Assembly (NCBI GenBank): GCA_029865285.1
Contig: JAOUHE010000040.1
Coordinates: 1-12,167, forward strand
Source of the DNA: Chloroflexota bacterium
GTDB lineage: Bacteria > Chloroflexota > Limnocylindria > QHBO01
Length of the DNA stretch: 12,167 nt
Direction of reading: 5' to 3'
In this document: positions 1 to 7,387 of the stretch, one piece after another
How the letters are laid out: every line of letters starts with the position of its first letter
Position numbering within the stretch: position 1 is the first letter of the stretch
The notes under the pieces: model-generated
The model's database searches: none
Told to the model about the DNA's origin: nothing
What the model saw: the letters and a program-made list of their open reading frames with translations, nothing else
Program-made: the position numbers and the translations under genes

Positions 1-105
1 AAGGCGGTCGACGACGCCCTGCAGGCGTACGGACAGCGATTCGAACATGGATGGACCGATCTGCGGGATGTGATCAGCGCCGCATCGGGCGGCCGCCCAT
101 TCTAG
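1..105 (+). CDS. 3' end of an unidentified gene (C-terminal 34 residues)
   Basis: Reading from base 1 in frame 1 gives an open stretch ending in TAG at 103-105. The last 34 residues include the segments KAVDDALQAYGQRFEH and GWTDLRDVISAASGG and end in RPF. The composition is normal for a coding region of this genome and the segment looks helical. The start lies outside the window and I do not recognise the family from so short a tail. The gene converges with ftsY, leaving 50 nt between the two stop codons. It could be a false reading frame, but the convergent layout and the clean stop make a true gene end more likely. Confidence 0.5.
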   Translation, partial: KAVDDALQAYGQRFEHGWTDLRDVISAASGGRPF

Positions 106-133
106 GGTCGTCGGCTCAAGCCAGCAATTCCGC

Positions 134-154
134 CGACCCGGCTCGTGCGGGTCG
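134..154. terminator. Convergent-gene stem-loop downstream of ftsY
   Basis: CGACCCG (134-140) and CGGGTCG (148-154) form a perfect 7-bp stem with a 7-nt loop, starting 1 nt beyond the ftsY stop codon. A second, mutually exclusive pairing is possible between GTCGGC (110-115) and GCCGAC (132-137). The element sits in the 50-nt gap between two converging genes, where a bidirectional terminator would be expected. Neither strand shows a T-run after the stem, so classical intrinsic termination is not supported and factor-dependent termination or mRNA 3'-end protection is as likely. Confidence 0.35.
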
Positions 155-155
155 C

Positions 156-1061
156 TCAGCCCGCGAGGAGCCACTCCACGTACGACGCCGGTACGAAGGG
201 AGCCAGGTCTTCGATCTCCTCGCCCACGCCGGCGAAGAGGATGGGCAGGCCGAGCTGCTCGACGATGGCGACCGCGATCCCTCCCTTGGCTGTCCCGTCG
301 AGCTTGGTCAGCACGATCCCGGTGACACCCACCTCGCGGCCGAAGGTCTGCGCCTGGGCGAGGCCGTTCTGACCGGTGGCCGCGTCGACCACCAGCAGCA
401 CGTGGCGCGGCTGGCCGGGCATGCGTCGCTCGACCACACGTTTGATCTTCGCGAGTTCAGCCATCAGGTGAGCCTTGTCGTGGAGACGTCCCGCGGTGTC
501 GATGATCACCGCGTCGGCGCCGCGGGACTCCCCCGCCGCGAGCGCGTCGAAGGCGACGGCCCCCGGATCGGCACCGGCCCGTTGGGCGATCACCGGGATG
601 GCGAGAAGTTCGCCCCACAGGCGCAGCTGCTCGGTCGCCGCCGCGCGAAAGGTGTCCGCCGCACCGAGGATCACCGAGCGACCTTCACCCTGCAGTCTTG
701 CAGCGAGTTTGGCGATCGTGGTCGTCTTCCCCGTGCCATTGATGCCGACAACCAGGATCACCGATGGCGTTGGGCCGAGCTCGAAGGTTCCGCACCCGAC
801 CCGCTCGAGGCGGGCCGTGATCTCGTCCCCAAGGGCGCGGCGGGCGTCGACGCCGATCGAACCGGCGCGCTCGCGGGCGGCGTCGACCAGCTCGAGCGTG
901 GTGGCCGCGCCAACATCCGCGGCGATCAGCTCCTCCTCGACCTGCTCCCAGGTGGCGGCATCGGTCGGTCCGGCAAAGAGGGAGCGCAACCGCGCTCCCA
1001 ATCCCTGGGGCTGCGGTCGAAGCCCCAGTCCGCTCGGCTCGCGGCGGGGCCGCCGCATCAT
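156..1061 (-). CDS. ftsY: Signal recognition particle receptor FtsY
   Basis: A 301-residue SRP-type GTPase, the membrane receptor that docks SRP-ribosome complexes at the Sec translocon. After a short basic N-terminus (about residues 1-25) comes the helical N domain (about 25-95). The G domain carries every hallmark: P-loop GINGTGKTTT (106-115), DTFRAAATEQL (136-146), DTAGR (188-192), TKLDGTAKGG (252-261) and GVGE near the C-terminus. The long acidic A domain of E. coli FtsY is absent, as in many compact FtsY proteins, so membrane binding probably relies on the N-terminal basic/amphipathic segment. The ATG at 1061-1059 overlaps the smc TGA as ATGA, so translation is probably coupled; a second ATG follows directly. 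It is the last gene of the minus-strand run. Ffh would be its partner but is not in the window. Confidence 0.96.
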   Translation of the reverse strand: MMRRPRREPSGLGLRPQPQGLGARLRSLFAGPTDAATWEQVEEELIAADVGAATTLELVDAARERAGSIGVDARRALGDEITARLERVGCGTFELGPTPSVILVVGINGTGKTTTIAKLAARLQGEGRSVILGAADTFRAAATEQLRLWGELLAIPVIAQRAGADPGAVAFDALAAGESRGADAVIIDTAGRLHDKAHLMAELAKIKRVVERRMPGQPRHVLLVVDAATGQNGLAQAQTFGREVGVTGIVLTKLDGTAKGGIAVAIVEQLGLPILFAGVGEEIEDLAPFVPASYVEWLLAG

Positions 1062-4000
1062 CCGACCGCCACCTCGACGGGCAGGTCGGCCAGCCGCAGC
1101 GAGAGGACCTTCGACACGGCCGCATCGGTCATGGTCACGCCATAGATGGTGTCGGCGACCTCGATCGTGGCGCGGTTGTGGGTGATCACCACGAAGTCGA
1201 TCTGCTCCGACAACAGCCGCAGCGCGCCTGCGAATCGGCCGATGTTCGCCTCGTCGAGCGCGGCATCGACCTCGTCGAGGATGCAGAACGGGACCGGGTT
1301 GACGCTCAGCATGGCGAAGAGGAGGGCAACTCCGGTGAGTGCGCGCTCGCCGCCTGACAGCATGGAGAGCCGTTGCGTGCGCTTCCCGGGCGGGCGGACG
1401 GTGATCTCGATCCCACCCGGAGCATCACCATCCTCGCTCTCCGAAAGTTGGAGCGACGCCGATCCGCCGCCGAACAGGGTCTGGCAGAACTCGTCGAACT
1501 TCGCTCCGATCGCGGTGAACGCCGCGTGGAACATGGCAGTGATCTCCGCGTCCAGGCGCATGATCAGCTCTTCGGTGGCGGCGATCGCTGCGGTCAGATC
1601 CGTGTCCTGCGCGGCGAGGCCATCGAGGCGCTCCGCCATCTCCCGGTGCTCCTCGACGGCGAACGGGTTGACCAGGCCTATCTGCGCCAGCGTCCGTCGG
1701 ACGCGGCGGAGTTCGCTCTCCAGGTCCGGGGTCGCGAGCGCAGCCACGTCCGCCGCCAGCGGCTGCTCAGGCTCGACACCACGGGCCGGCGTGCCCGCCA
1801 GATCGAGCGACTCAAGCGCCATGTCGCGCTCCCGCGCGAGGGCGGCCAGCGCATCCTCATGCCGCGAAGCTTCGATCGCGGCCGCCTGTGCGGCTCGCTC
1901 GAGGTCGGCCACCCGATCGCCAGCCGAGCCGCGGGTGCGCTCCATCTCGAGGAGCTCCGCGCGGAGTCGGTCGCGTTCGGTATCGGCCGCCGCCCGGTCG
2001 GCCGCCGCAGCCTCGGCTGCGCCACGCGCCGTCGCCATGGCGCGCTCGGCCGCGGCTCGCTCAAGGTCGAGTGACCTCAGCGCCGCCTCGTCGCCGGGGA
2101 CCGCTGCGGCAAGCTGCGCGCGACGAGCCTCAAGGTTCGCGAGTTCCCCACGGTACCCGCCCGAGCGTCGCTCCGCTTCCTCCGCGGCGGTGCGGGCTGT
2201 GCGCCACGCGTCACGGTGCTGGTCCCGGTTGGCGGCTGCCGCGTCTCGCGCGGCCCGTGCCTTCTCGGCGATCAACGTCAGCGGCGCGATCTCGTCATCG
2301 GACTCGACCCGGCCGGGCGCGTCCCGAGCGGCGAGCTCCGTCCCGCGCGCCTGTTCGAGTTCGATCGCCAACTCACCCGCGTCGCGACGAGCCCTTGCCA
2401 GGTTCGCCTCGGCGGCCTCGGTCTCGGATCGCGCCTGCACCAGGCGGCGATCCGCCTCGTCCCGCTCGGCGACCGCGACCACCCGTTGCCGGCCCGCCTC
2501 GTTGAGGGCAGTGAGCGTGACGGCAGCGGCCGTGCGGGCGTCCGCATGCGCCATCTCGAGCTGTGCCAGGGCGTCGGCCACCTCGCGGCGGCGGACGTGC
2601 TGCCTGGCTCCCTCGGCGCTCGGGGCATCGCCACGGCCGCGCACTGCCACGAGCCCGCGTCCATCCGCGAGGTCGCCGTGCGCGGTGACGGCACACCACC
2701 CTGGCGGCAGAGCGCGCCAGCCGCGCAGGAGTGCCCCCACGTCTGGAGCGACCACGGCATGCTGAAACACGAGCGGCGCCGACTCCGCGGCGATCCACTC
2801 GGCGAGGGTGCGCTCCCCGCGCACCGCGGCCAGGGCGGCCGTGCGTTCGGCGGCGTACTGCGTCACGTCCCCGCGTGCCGCCGCTGCCACCAGGCGCACG
2901 GTGCCGCGAGCCTCCGCCAGTCGCTCGACAAGGTCGCCCTCCTGCCAGACGAGCGCCTGTTCGAGCTCACCCCCAACCACCGCTTCGATCGCCGGCCAGG
3001 TTTCCTCCGGCGCGTCGATCGCGTCGAGCAGCGTGCGCCACCCCGCGGCGGTGAGCAGCGTGCCGAGCCGGCTGCCCCGCTCCGCACGCTCGTGCAGCGC
3101 TTCGAGTTCGCTCCGCAATGCACCAACCCGCTCCGCCAGCGACGAGGCCGCGACGCGGGCGGCGTCCGCCCGAGGCGCAGCCGCGTCATGCTCCGCGACC
3201 GCGCGCTCGGCTCGTCCGCGCGCGCCTGCGGCCGTCTGTTCGGCCGCGGCCAAGGCCGCCACTGCGGTTGCGCTCGTCTCCTGCAAGCCGGCAACGGCGG
3301 TCGTGGTGGTCGCGAGTTCGCGCTCGATGCGCGTGCGCAGGGTCTGGGCGCGCGCCAGCAGTTCGCCGCGTCTCGCCTCGCCCGCGATGCGTGTGGCGTG
3401 AAGGAGGCGAGTCCGCGCTAGCGCATCCTCGGCGGCCAGCAGCGCCGCATCGGCCGACGCGAGCGCTTCGACCGATTCCTGCCAGTCGATCTCTGCTCGC
3501 TGGGCGGCGGCGATCGCGATGTCGACCTCCGAGGCATCAGGCTGTTCAGAGGCACGCAGTCGCCGCTCAAGGTCTGAGAGTTCCGCCTCCCGCCGCGCGA
3601 TCGACTCGGCCATCTCAGTGCTGCGGGCGACGAGCGTCTCGGCGCGTCCCTCCGCACGGATGAGGGCCTCCCGCGTCAAGCCGTGGTGCTCACCGGCGGC
3701 ACGGGCGACGGATTCAGCCTCCCAGTAGGCTCGCTCCGCGGCGGCCAACCGCTCTCGACCCGCGTTCTGGCCCGCGCGAAACTCGTCCAGCGCGGCGGCT
3801 GCTGCGGCTGCGGCGCGGCGCGAACTCCCGAGCGCATCGCGCGCGGCGGTCTCGCGACGTCGCGCCTCCTCGGTGATCAATGCGCGGGCCCGCTGGCCCA
3901 GCGCGTCATGTTCCTGCTGGTGCTGCGCCTGCACCGCTAGCTTCCGTACCTGGGGACGTAACTCACCGATCACGTCGGAGACCCGACTCAGGTTGTCGCG

Positions 4001-4555
4001 CGCTCGCGCGAGCCGCCCCGTTGCCTCGTTGCGCCGAACCTGGAGATTCTTGACCCCGGCCGCCTCCTCGAAGAGCTGGCGCCGCTCCTCGGGTCGCAGC
4101 GAGAGGGCTGCATCGACGGTTCCCTGGCCGACCACCACCAGCTCATTGGCTCCCAGCCGGCCGCCGGCAAGCAGCTCGACCACGTCCTTCAGCCTGGCGC
4201 GGGCACCGTTGACCAGGTACTCGGTCTCGCCGGACCGATACGCACGACGACCGATCGACACCTCGGCGAAGTCGACCGGGAGCCATCCGTCGGTGTTATC
4301 GAGGGTCAGGATCGCCTCGGCCATCCCCTGCGGCTTCCGCGCGTCGCTCCCCGCGAAGATGACCTCGTCGGCACGCCGCGTGCGCAGAGACCGGTTCGAC
4401 TGTTCGCCCAGCACCCAGCGGATCGCGTCGGCCATGTTGCTCTTGCCCGATCCATTTGGGCCGATCACCGCGTTCACGCCGCGCTCGAAGACGAACCGGG
4501 TCGGATCCGCAAACGTCTTGAAGCCGTGCAGCCGCAACTCCTTCAGGCGGCTCAC
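1058..4555 (-). CDS. smc: Chromosome partition protein SMC
   Basis: A full-length 1165-residue SMC ATPase, which with ScpA/ScpB compacts chromosomes and extrudes loops. The N-terminal head has Walker A GPNGSGKSN (32-40) and the family motifs EYLVNGARARLKDVVELL and LRPEERRQLFEEAAG. Long Ala/Glu/Arg-rich coiled coils (about 200-490 and 655-1000) flank a hinge at about 500-645. The C-terminal head has the ABC signature LSGGERALTG (1066-1075), Walker B with FCILDEVDAALD (1090-1101) and VVITHNRATIEVAD. The GTG at 4555-4553 is chosen because homology starts there (SRLKELRLHGFKTF), GGAGG lies 7 nt upstream, and it overlaps the rnc TGA as GTGA. The open frame continues to 4873, but that stretch is rnc read in another frame. 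The hinge is rather divergent. ScpA and ScpB are not encoded here. Confidence 0.96.
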   Translation of the reverse strand: MSRLKELRLHGFKTFADPTRFVFERGVNAVIGPNGSGKSNMADAIRWVLGEQSNRSLRTRRADEVIFAGSDARKPQGMAEAILTLDNTDGWLPVDFAEVSIGRRAYRSGETEYLVNGARARLKDVVELLAGGRLGANELVVVGQGTVDAALSLRPEERRQLFEEAAGVKNLQVRRNEATGRLARARDNLSRVSDVIGELRPQVRKLAVQAQHQQEHDALGQRARALITEEARRRETAARDALGSSRRAAAAAAAALDEFRAGQNAGRERLAAAERAYWEAESVARAAGEHHGLTREALIRAEGRAETLVARSTEMAESIARREAELSDLERRLRASEQPDASEVDIAIAAAQRAEIDWQESVEALASADAALLAAEDALARTRLLHATRIAGEARRGELLARAQTLRTRIERELATTTTAVAGLQETSATAVAALAAAEQTAAGARGRAERAVAEHDAAAPRADAARVAASSLAERVGALRSELEALHERAERGSRLGTLLTAAGWRTLLDAIDAPEETWPAIEAVVGGELEQALVWQEGDLVERLAEARGTVRLVAAAARGDVTQYAAERTAALAAVRGERTLAEWIAAESAPLVFQHAVVAPDVGALLRGWRALPPGWCAVTAHGDLADGRGLVAVRGRGDAPSAEGARQHVRRREVADALAQLEMAHADARTAAAVTLTALNEAGRQRVVAVAERDEADRRLVQARSETEAAEANLARARRDAGELAIELEQARGTELAARDAPGRVESDDEIAPLTLIAEKARAARDAAAANRDQHRDAWRTARTAAEEAERRSGGYRGELANLEARRAQLAAAVPGDEAALRSLDLERAAAERAMATARGAAEAAAADRAAADTERDRLRAELLEMERTRGSAGDRVADLERAAQAAAIEASRHEDALAALARERDMALESLDLAGTPARGVEPEQPLAADVAALATPDLESELRRVRRTLAQIGLVNPFAVEEHREMAERLDGLAAQDTDLTAAIAATEELIMRLDAEITAMFHAAFTAIGAKFDEFCQTLFGGGSASLQLSESEDGDAPGGIEITVRPPGKRTQRLSMLSGGERALTGVALLFAMLSVNPVPFCILDEVDAALDEANIGRFAGALRLLSEQIDFVVITHNRATIEVADTIYGVTMTDAAVSKVLSLRLADLPVEVAVG

Positions 4556-5295
4556 CTCGGTTCCTCCGATGCTCCGGCTTGTCCCCGAACCGGTTCCGTC
4601 GGAGTACGGAGCACGCCAAGCGCCATCGCGGCCGCCTCCTCTTCGGCACGTTGCCGGCTCGTGCCCTGACCGACGGCCAGCCGGCGGTCCCCGACGCCGG
4701 CCGCGACGGTGAACATCTGGCTGTGGGCCGGGCCTTCGGTTTCGAGCACCTCGTAGCGCGGCTTCAGGTGGTAGTTGCGCTGACTCCACTCCTGGAGCTG
4801 GCTCTTGGCAGACTTCGGCGGTCCCGCGTCCGGCGCCGGCGCGAGTTGCTCGGCAAACAGCCGCCGCAGACATCGGCGCGTGATGGACATCCCTTCGGAA
4901 AGGAAGAGGGCACCCGCAACGGCCTCAAAAGCGCCGGCCAGGAGCGAGGGGCGCGTCGCGCCGCCCGCCTCGGCCTCACCCCGCCCGAGCATCAGCTGGC
5001 GATCCAGGCCGAGTCGCTGGCCGAGCGCGGCGAGGGCAGTCCGGTTCACGAGTGCGGCGCGGCGGGCGGTCAGGAAGCCCTCGTCCTCGGCGGGATACCG
5101 GTCGTACAGGAGACTGCTGACGACCAGGCCGATGACGGCATCCCCAAGAAACTCGAGGCGCTCGTTGTGCCCCGATACCTGTTGAGGGTTCTCGTTGAGG
5201 AAGGAACTGTGGACCAGCGCCTGGCGCATGGCCTCCGGATTCCGCAGGACGACGCCGAGTCGGTCACCCAGCTCGTCGAGGTCCGGGATGGCCAT
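4552..5295 (-). CDS. rnc: Ribonuclease III
   Basis: A 247-residue RNase III, the dsRNA endonuclease that cuts rRNA precursors and structured mRNAs. The nuclease domain holds the signature NERLEFLGDAVIGL (44-57) with acidic residues E45, E48 and D52. The dsRNA-binding domain follows (about 160-230), beginning PKSAKSQLQEWSQ. The second catalytic cluster reads LLAGAFEAVAGAL: E124 (E. coli E117) is kept, but the position of E. coli D114 is Gly121, encoded GGC, one base from GAC. A short acidic/basic tail follows the dsRBD. The ATG at 5295 lies 12 nt after the acpP stop with a G-rich stretch (GGGGGAA) very close to it, so ribosome binding may depend on coupling. The stop overlaps the smc start. 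The acpP-rnc-smc-ftsY order is widely conserved. Confidence 0.94.
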   Translation of the reverse strand: MAIPDLDELGDRLGVVLRNPEAMRQALVHSSFLNENPQQVSGHNERLEFLGDAVIGLVVSSLLYDRYPAEDEGFLTARRAALVNRTALAALGQRLGLDRQLMLGRGEAEAGGATRPSLLAGAFEAVAGALFLSEGMSITRRCLRRLFAEQLAPAPDAGPPKSAKSQLQEWSQRNYHLKPRYEVLETEGPAHSQMFTVAAGVGDRRLAVGQGTSRQRAEEEAAAMALGVLRTPTEPVRGQAGASEEPR

Positions 5296-5307
5296 TTCCC
5301 CCGATCG

Positions 5308-5550
5308 CTACTGCTGGTGATCCCCGATGAAGTCAACCGCGTCCTGGACCTTCTGAATCTTCTCGGCGTCTTCGTCCGAGATCTCCATCCCGAACTCTTC
5401 CTCGAGACTCATGATCAACTCGACGAGATCGAGCGAGTCAGCATTCAGGTCCTCGACGAACGAGGCCTGCGCGGTGACCTCTTCCTCATCGACGCCGAGC
5501 TGCTCGACGATGATCTTTTTGAGCCGGTCGTACGTGGTTCCGTCGCTCAC
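5308..5550 (-). CDS. acpP: Acyl carrier protein
   Basis: An 80-residue acidic carrier protein of fatty acid synthesis. The phosphopantetheine attachment motif is DLNADSLDLVEL with Ser39 as the modified residue, followed by the acidic recognition helix (IMSLEEEFGMEI) and SDEDAEKIQKVQDAVDFI, all typical of AcpP. Length matches the family. The start is GTG at 5550-5548, preceded by a strong Shine-Dalgarno GAGGAGG with a 6-nt gap and lying 2 nt after the nusB stop. Neighbours fit: PlsX uses acyl-ACP as substrate, and CoaD supplies the CoA from which the prosthetic group comes. fabD and fabG, which often separate plsX and acpP in Firmicutes, are absent. Confidence 0.96.
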   Translation of the reverse strand: MSDGTTYDRLKKIIVEQLGVDEEEVTAQASFVEDLNADSLDLVELIMSLEEEFGMEISDEDAEKIQKVQDAVDFIGDHQQ

Positions 5551-5552
5551 CG

Positions 5553-5993
5553 TCAGCCTCCTCTACCTGATGCGCCTGCAATGCTGCGGAGGACGCCGTT
5601 CACGAGGCGGCGGGCCGCTTCCCCGGCGTACGTCCCGGCGAGGGAGACCGCGTCGCGAATCGTCTCCCTGGTCGAGGTCGCGGCGGAGTATAGCATCTCC
5701 CACACGGCGCTCCGGAGGATCGTGCGCTCAATCCGACCCAGTTCGCTCACCGGTATGGCGGGGGCGTAGACCGCAATCTCCACGTCAAGCTGCGGCTCCT
5801 GTGCCAGCACGCCGGCGACGATCACGCGGGCGTGCTCGACGACCGGCTCCGCGGCTCCCTCGTCGTCACCGAGCCGCTCCAGCGCGCTCAGCGCAGCCGT
5901 CGGCCGGAACTCGTCTTCGAAGAGCGCAAGCATGGCCAGGCGTCGCGCCTGGAAGCCGGGGCTGGCGCTCACGCTGCGGCGAGAGCGGGACAC
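5553..5993 (-). CDS. nusB: Transcription antitermination factor NusB
   Basis: A 146-residue all-helical NusB-type protein, which binds boxA RNA with NusE (S10) to prevent premature termination in rRNA operons. The N-terminal GFQARRLAMLALFEDEF (13-29) matches the RNA-binding start of NusB. The C-terminal IERTILRSAVWEMLYS (88-103) and ETIRDAVSLAGTYAGE, ending in RRLVNGVLRSI, match the conserved core, including the VNGVL motif (131-135). The start is uncertain: the GTG at 5993-5991, 8 nt after plsX, has no good Shine-Dalgarno sequence, and another in-frame GTG seven codons on is no better. The first 12 or so residues are not family-conserved. Its place between plsX and acpP is unlike the Firmicutes order. 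Confidence 0.88.
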   Translation of the reverse strand: MSRSRRSVSASPGFQARRLAMLALFEDEFRPTAALSALERLGDDEGAAEPVVEHARVIVAGVLAQEPQLDVEIAVYAPAIPVSELGRIERTILRSAVWEMLYSAATSTRETIRDAVSLAGTYAGEAARRLVNGVLRSIAGASGRGG

Positions 5994-6001
5994 CGTGCTG
6001 C

Positions 6002-7075
6002 TCAGCCGACCATCCCCGACCCGGTCACCAGCGGCTCGGTGCCGTCGGCGACGATGTCGGCCGCGTCCTGGCGCGCCAGCGCAGGGTGATGCTGTGTCCA
6101 GGCGCCGATGAGATCGGGGATCCGTTCCGCCGCCGCCTCGGACGCCACCCGGATGGCGTGCTCGATCATCCGTGCACGGGCCCGGCCGTGGGTCACGATG
6201 CTCACGCCGCGAACGCCCAGCAGCGGTGCGCCGCCGTACTGCTCGTAGTCAAAACGCTGCTTCATGCGATCAAAGCCCGGCTTGAGCGCCAGGAGCGCGA
6301 GCGGTGCCACCGGTCCCTGTTGCAGGTCCGTCCGCAGCGACCGAAAGATGTAGCCGGTCAACCCCTCGAAGAACTTGATCACGACGTTCCCGACGAAGCC
6401 GTCGCAGACCACCACATCCGCCGCGTGCGCGACAAGGTCGTTCCCCTCGACGTTGCCCACGAAGTTCAGGTCGAGCTCGCGCATCCGACGGTGCGCTTCT
6501 CGTGCGAGCGTGTCTCCCTTGTCCTTCTCCTCGCCGATGTTGAGGAGACCGACGCGCGGGCGATCGACCTTGAGGACGTGCTCAGCGTAGATCGATCCCA
6601 TCACGGCGAAATGGACGAGATTGGCCGCCTCCGAATCCACGTTCGCTCCGACGTCGAGCAGCATGATCGGGCCGGTCGCGGTGACCAGGTGCGCGGCGAG
6701 AGCGGGGCGATCGATGCCGTCGATCCGGCCGAGCCGGAAGACGGCTGCAGCCATGGTCGCGCCGGTCGACCCGGCGCTGACGACAGCATCAGCCTCTCCA
6801 TCCCGGACGAGGTCGGTCGCCACGCGGATCGATGAGCGGCGCTTGGCGCGCAGCGCGGTGGCCGGGTGCTCCCCCATCTCGATCACCTCCGGCGCGTCCA
6901 CGAACGAAAGGCTCGCCGGGTGCCCGTGGCCGTACTCCGCGATCTCGGACTCGATGCGCGGTACGTCACCGACGAGGATCACCTCGTCCGCGTGAGAGGC
7001 GGCGTAGTTGATGGCGCCGCGCACGACTTCGCGTGGAGCGAAGTCGCCACCCATCGCGTCGACCGCGATGCGCAT
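6002..7075 (-). CDS. plsX: Phosphate acyltransferase PlsX
   Basis: A 357-residue PlsX, which turns acyl-ACP into acyl-phosphate, the donor used by membrane acyltransferase PlsY for the first step of phospholipid synthesis. It is a soluble, peripherally membrane-associated enzyme. Visible family motifs are VDAMGGD (5-11) with PREVVRGA, the SAGSTGA segment, LLDVGAN, LLNIGEE, NVEGND, DVVVCDGFVGNVVIK and the YGGAPLLGVRG region near the C-terminus. Length is slightly above the usual 330-345 because of a C-terminal tail. The ATG at 7075 follows rpmF by 14 nt with no clear Shine-Dalgarno sequence. rpmF-plsX linkage is widely conserved. Regulation is probably shared with the rpmF promoter region; no FapR-like operator was recognised. 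Confidence 0.95.
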   Translation of the reverse strand: MRIAVDAMGGDFAPREVVRGAINYAASHADEVILVGDVPRIESEIAEYGHGHPASLSFVDAPEVIEMGEHPATALRAKRRSSIRVATDLVRDGEADAVVSAGSTGATMAAAVFRLGRIDGIDRPALAAHLVTATGPIMLLDVGANVDSEAANLVHFAVMGSIYAEHVLKVDRPRVGLLNIGEEKDKGDTLAREAHRRMRELDLNFVGNVEGNDLVAHAADVVVCDGFVGNVVIKFFEGLTGYIFRSLRTDLQQGPVAPLALLALKPGFDRMKQRFDYEQYGGAPLLGVRGVSIVTHGRARARMIEHAIRVASEAAAERIPDLIGAWTQHHPALARQDAADIVADGTEPLVTGSGMVG

Positions 7076-7089
7076 CAGCGGCGCGGCCG

Positions 7090-7293
7090 TCAGCGCTGGC
7101 CTTCAGCCGGCGGGGTCGACTCGACGCTCACGACTTCGCGGCCGTCGTAGTACCCGCAGGTCGGGCAGACGTGGTGCGAGCGCTTGAGCTCGTGGCAGTG
7201 GGTGCACTCCACGAGCGGCGGCCCGCTGATCGCCAGGTGCGAGCGGCGCTCGCCCTGCCGCGACTTGGATACCTTTCGCTTGGGAACGCCCAC
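7090..7293 (-). CDS. rpmF: Large-subunit ribosomal protein bL32
   Basis: A 67-residue bL32 of the large ribosomal subunit. The basic N-terminus GVPKRKVSKSRQGERRSH is typical. Two cysteine pairs, C30-x-x-C33 and C43-x-x-C46, form the zinc-ribbon (C+) version of the protein. A short acidic/proline tail follows. The start is GTG at 7293-7291, with GGAG 7-8 nt upstream. It is separated by 94 nt from the DUF177 gene, the largest gap in the minus-strand run, and this gap carries a -10 hexamer and nested inverted repeats, so rpmF may head its own transcript. DUF177-rpmF adjacency is a hallmark arrangement found across bacteria and plastid-related lineages. Confidence 0.96.
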   Translation of the reverse strand: MGVPKRKVSKSRQGERRSHLAISGPPLVECTHCHELKRSHHVCPTCGYYDGREVVSVESTPPAEGQR

Positions 7294-7319
7294 GCGTGAC
7301 TCCTACCTAGGTTCGTGAA

Positions 7320-7372
7320 ATTGGCAACGCCGCAGTATACCGGGCGTCCGCCCGACCGGCGAACGTGCCAAT
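7320..7372. repeat. Nested inverted repeats in the DUF177-rpmF gap
   Basis: The outer arms are ATTGGCA (7320-7326) and TGCCAAT (7366-7372), perfect complements 39 nt apart. Inside them, CGGGCG and CGCCCG make a 6-bp dyad at 7341-7354, with almost the same centre. The candidate TATACT lies between the inner dyad and the outer arm on the rpmF side. The layout could be a pair of operator half-sites around a promoter or an RNA leader fold. There is no T-run, so a terminator is unlikely. The match could also be chance. Confidence 0.35.
7334..7339 (-). promoter_or_regulatory. Candidate -10 element upstream of rpmF
   Basis: Read on the minus strand this is TATACT, five of six matches to TATAAT, in an otherwise very GC-rich gap. 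It lies 40 nt before the rpmF start codon. No convincing -35 hexamer is found 16-18 nt upstream, where a GC dyad sits instead. TTGGCA occurs 26 nt upstream, too far to serve as a normal -35. The call rests on the -10 alone and on its location in the widest intergenic gap. Confidence 0.4.
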
Positions 7373-7387
7373 CGGTCCCGACGGCAT

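Noticed and set aside
51..1145. A 364-codon plus-strand open frame opposite ftsY
   Set aside because: It lies antisense to a clear ftsY, has no recognisable motif, and is low-complexity Arg/Gly/Asp-rich, as expected for a GC-rich shadow frame.
1146..2765. A 539-codon plus-strand open frame opposite smc
   Set aside because: It is extremely Ser/Ala/Arg-rich, the product of reading the complement of an Ala/Glu/Arg coiled-coil gene; it has no domain and no ribosome site.
4556..4873. N-terminal 106-codon extension of smc
   Set aside because: It overlaps rnc in another frame, is Arg/Gly/Pro-rich, and the SMC head begins at the GTG at 4555 with a good ribosome site.
4579..6835. Long plus-strand open frames opposite rnc, acpP, nusB and plsX (4579-5769, 5411-6835)
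   Set aside because: Both are antisense to well-identified genes and show no family motifs.
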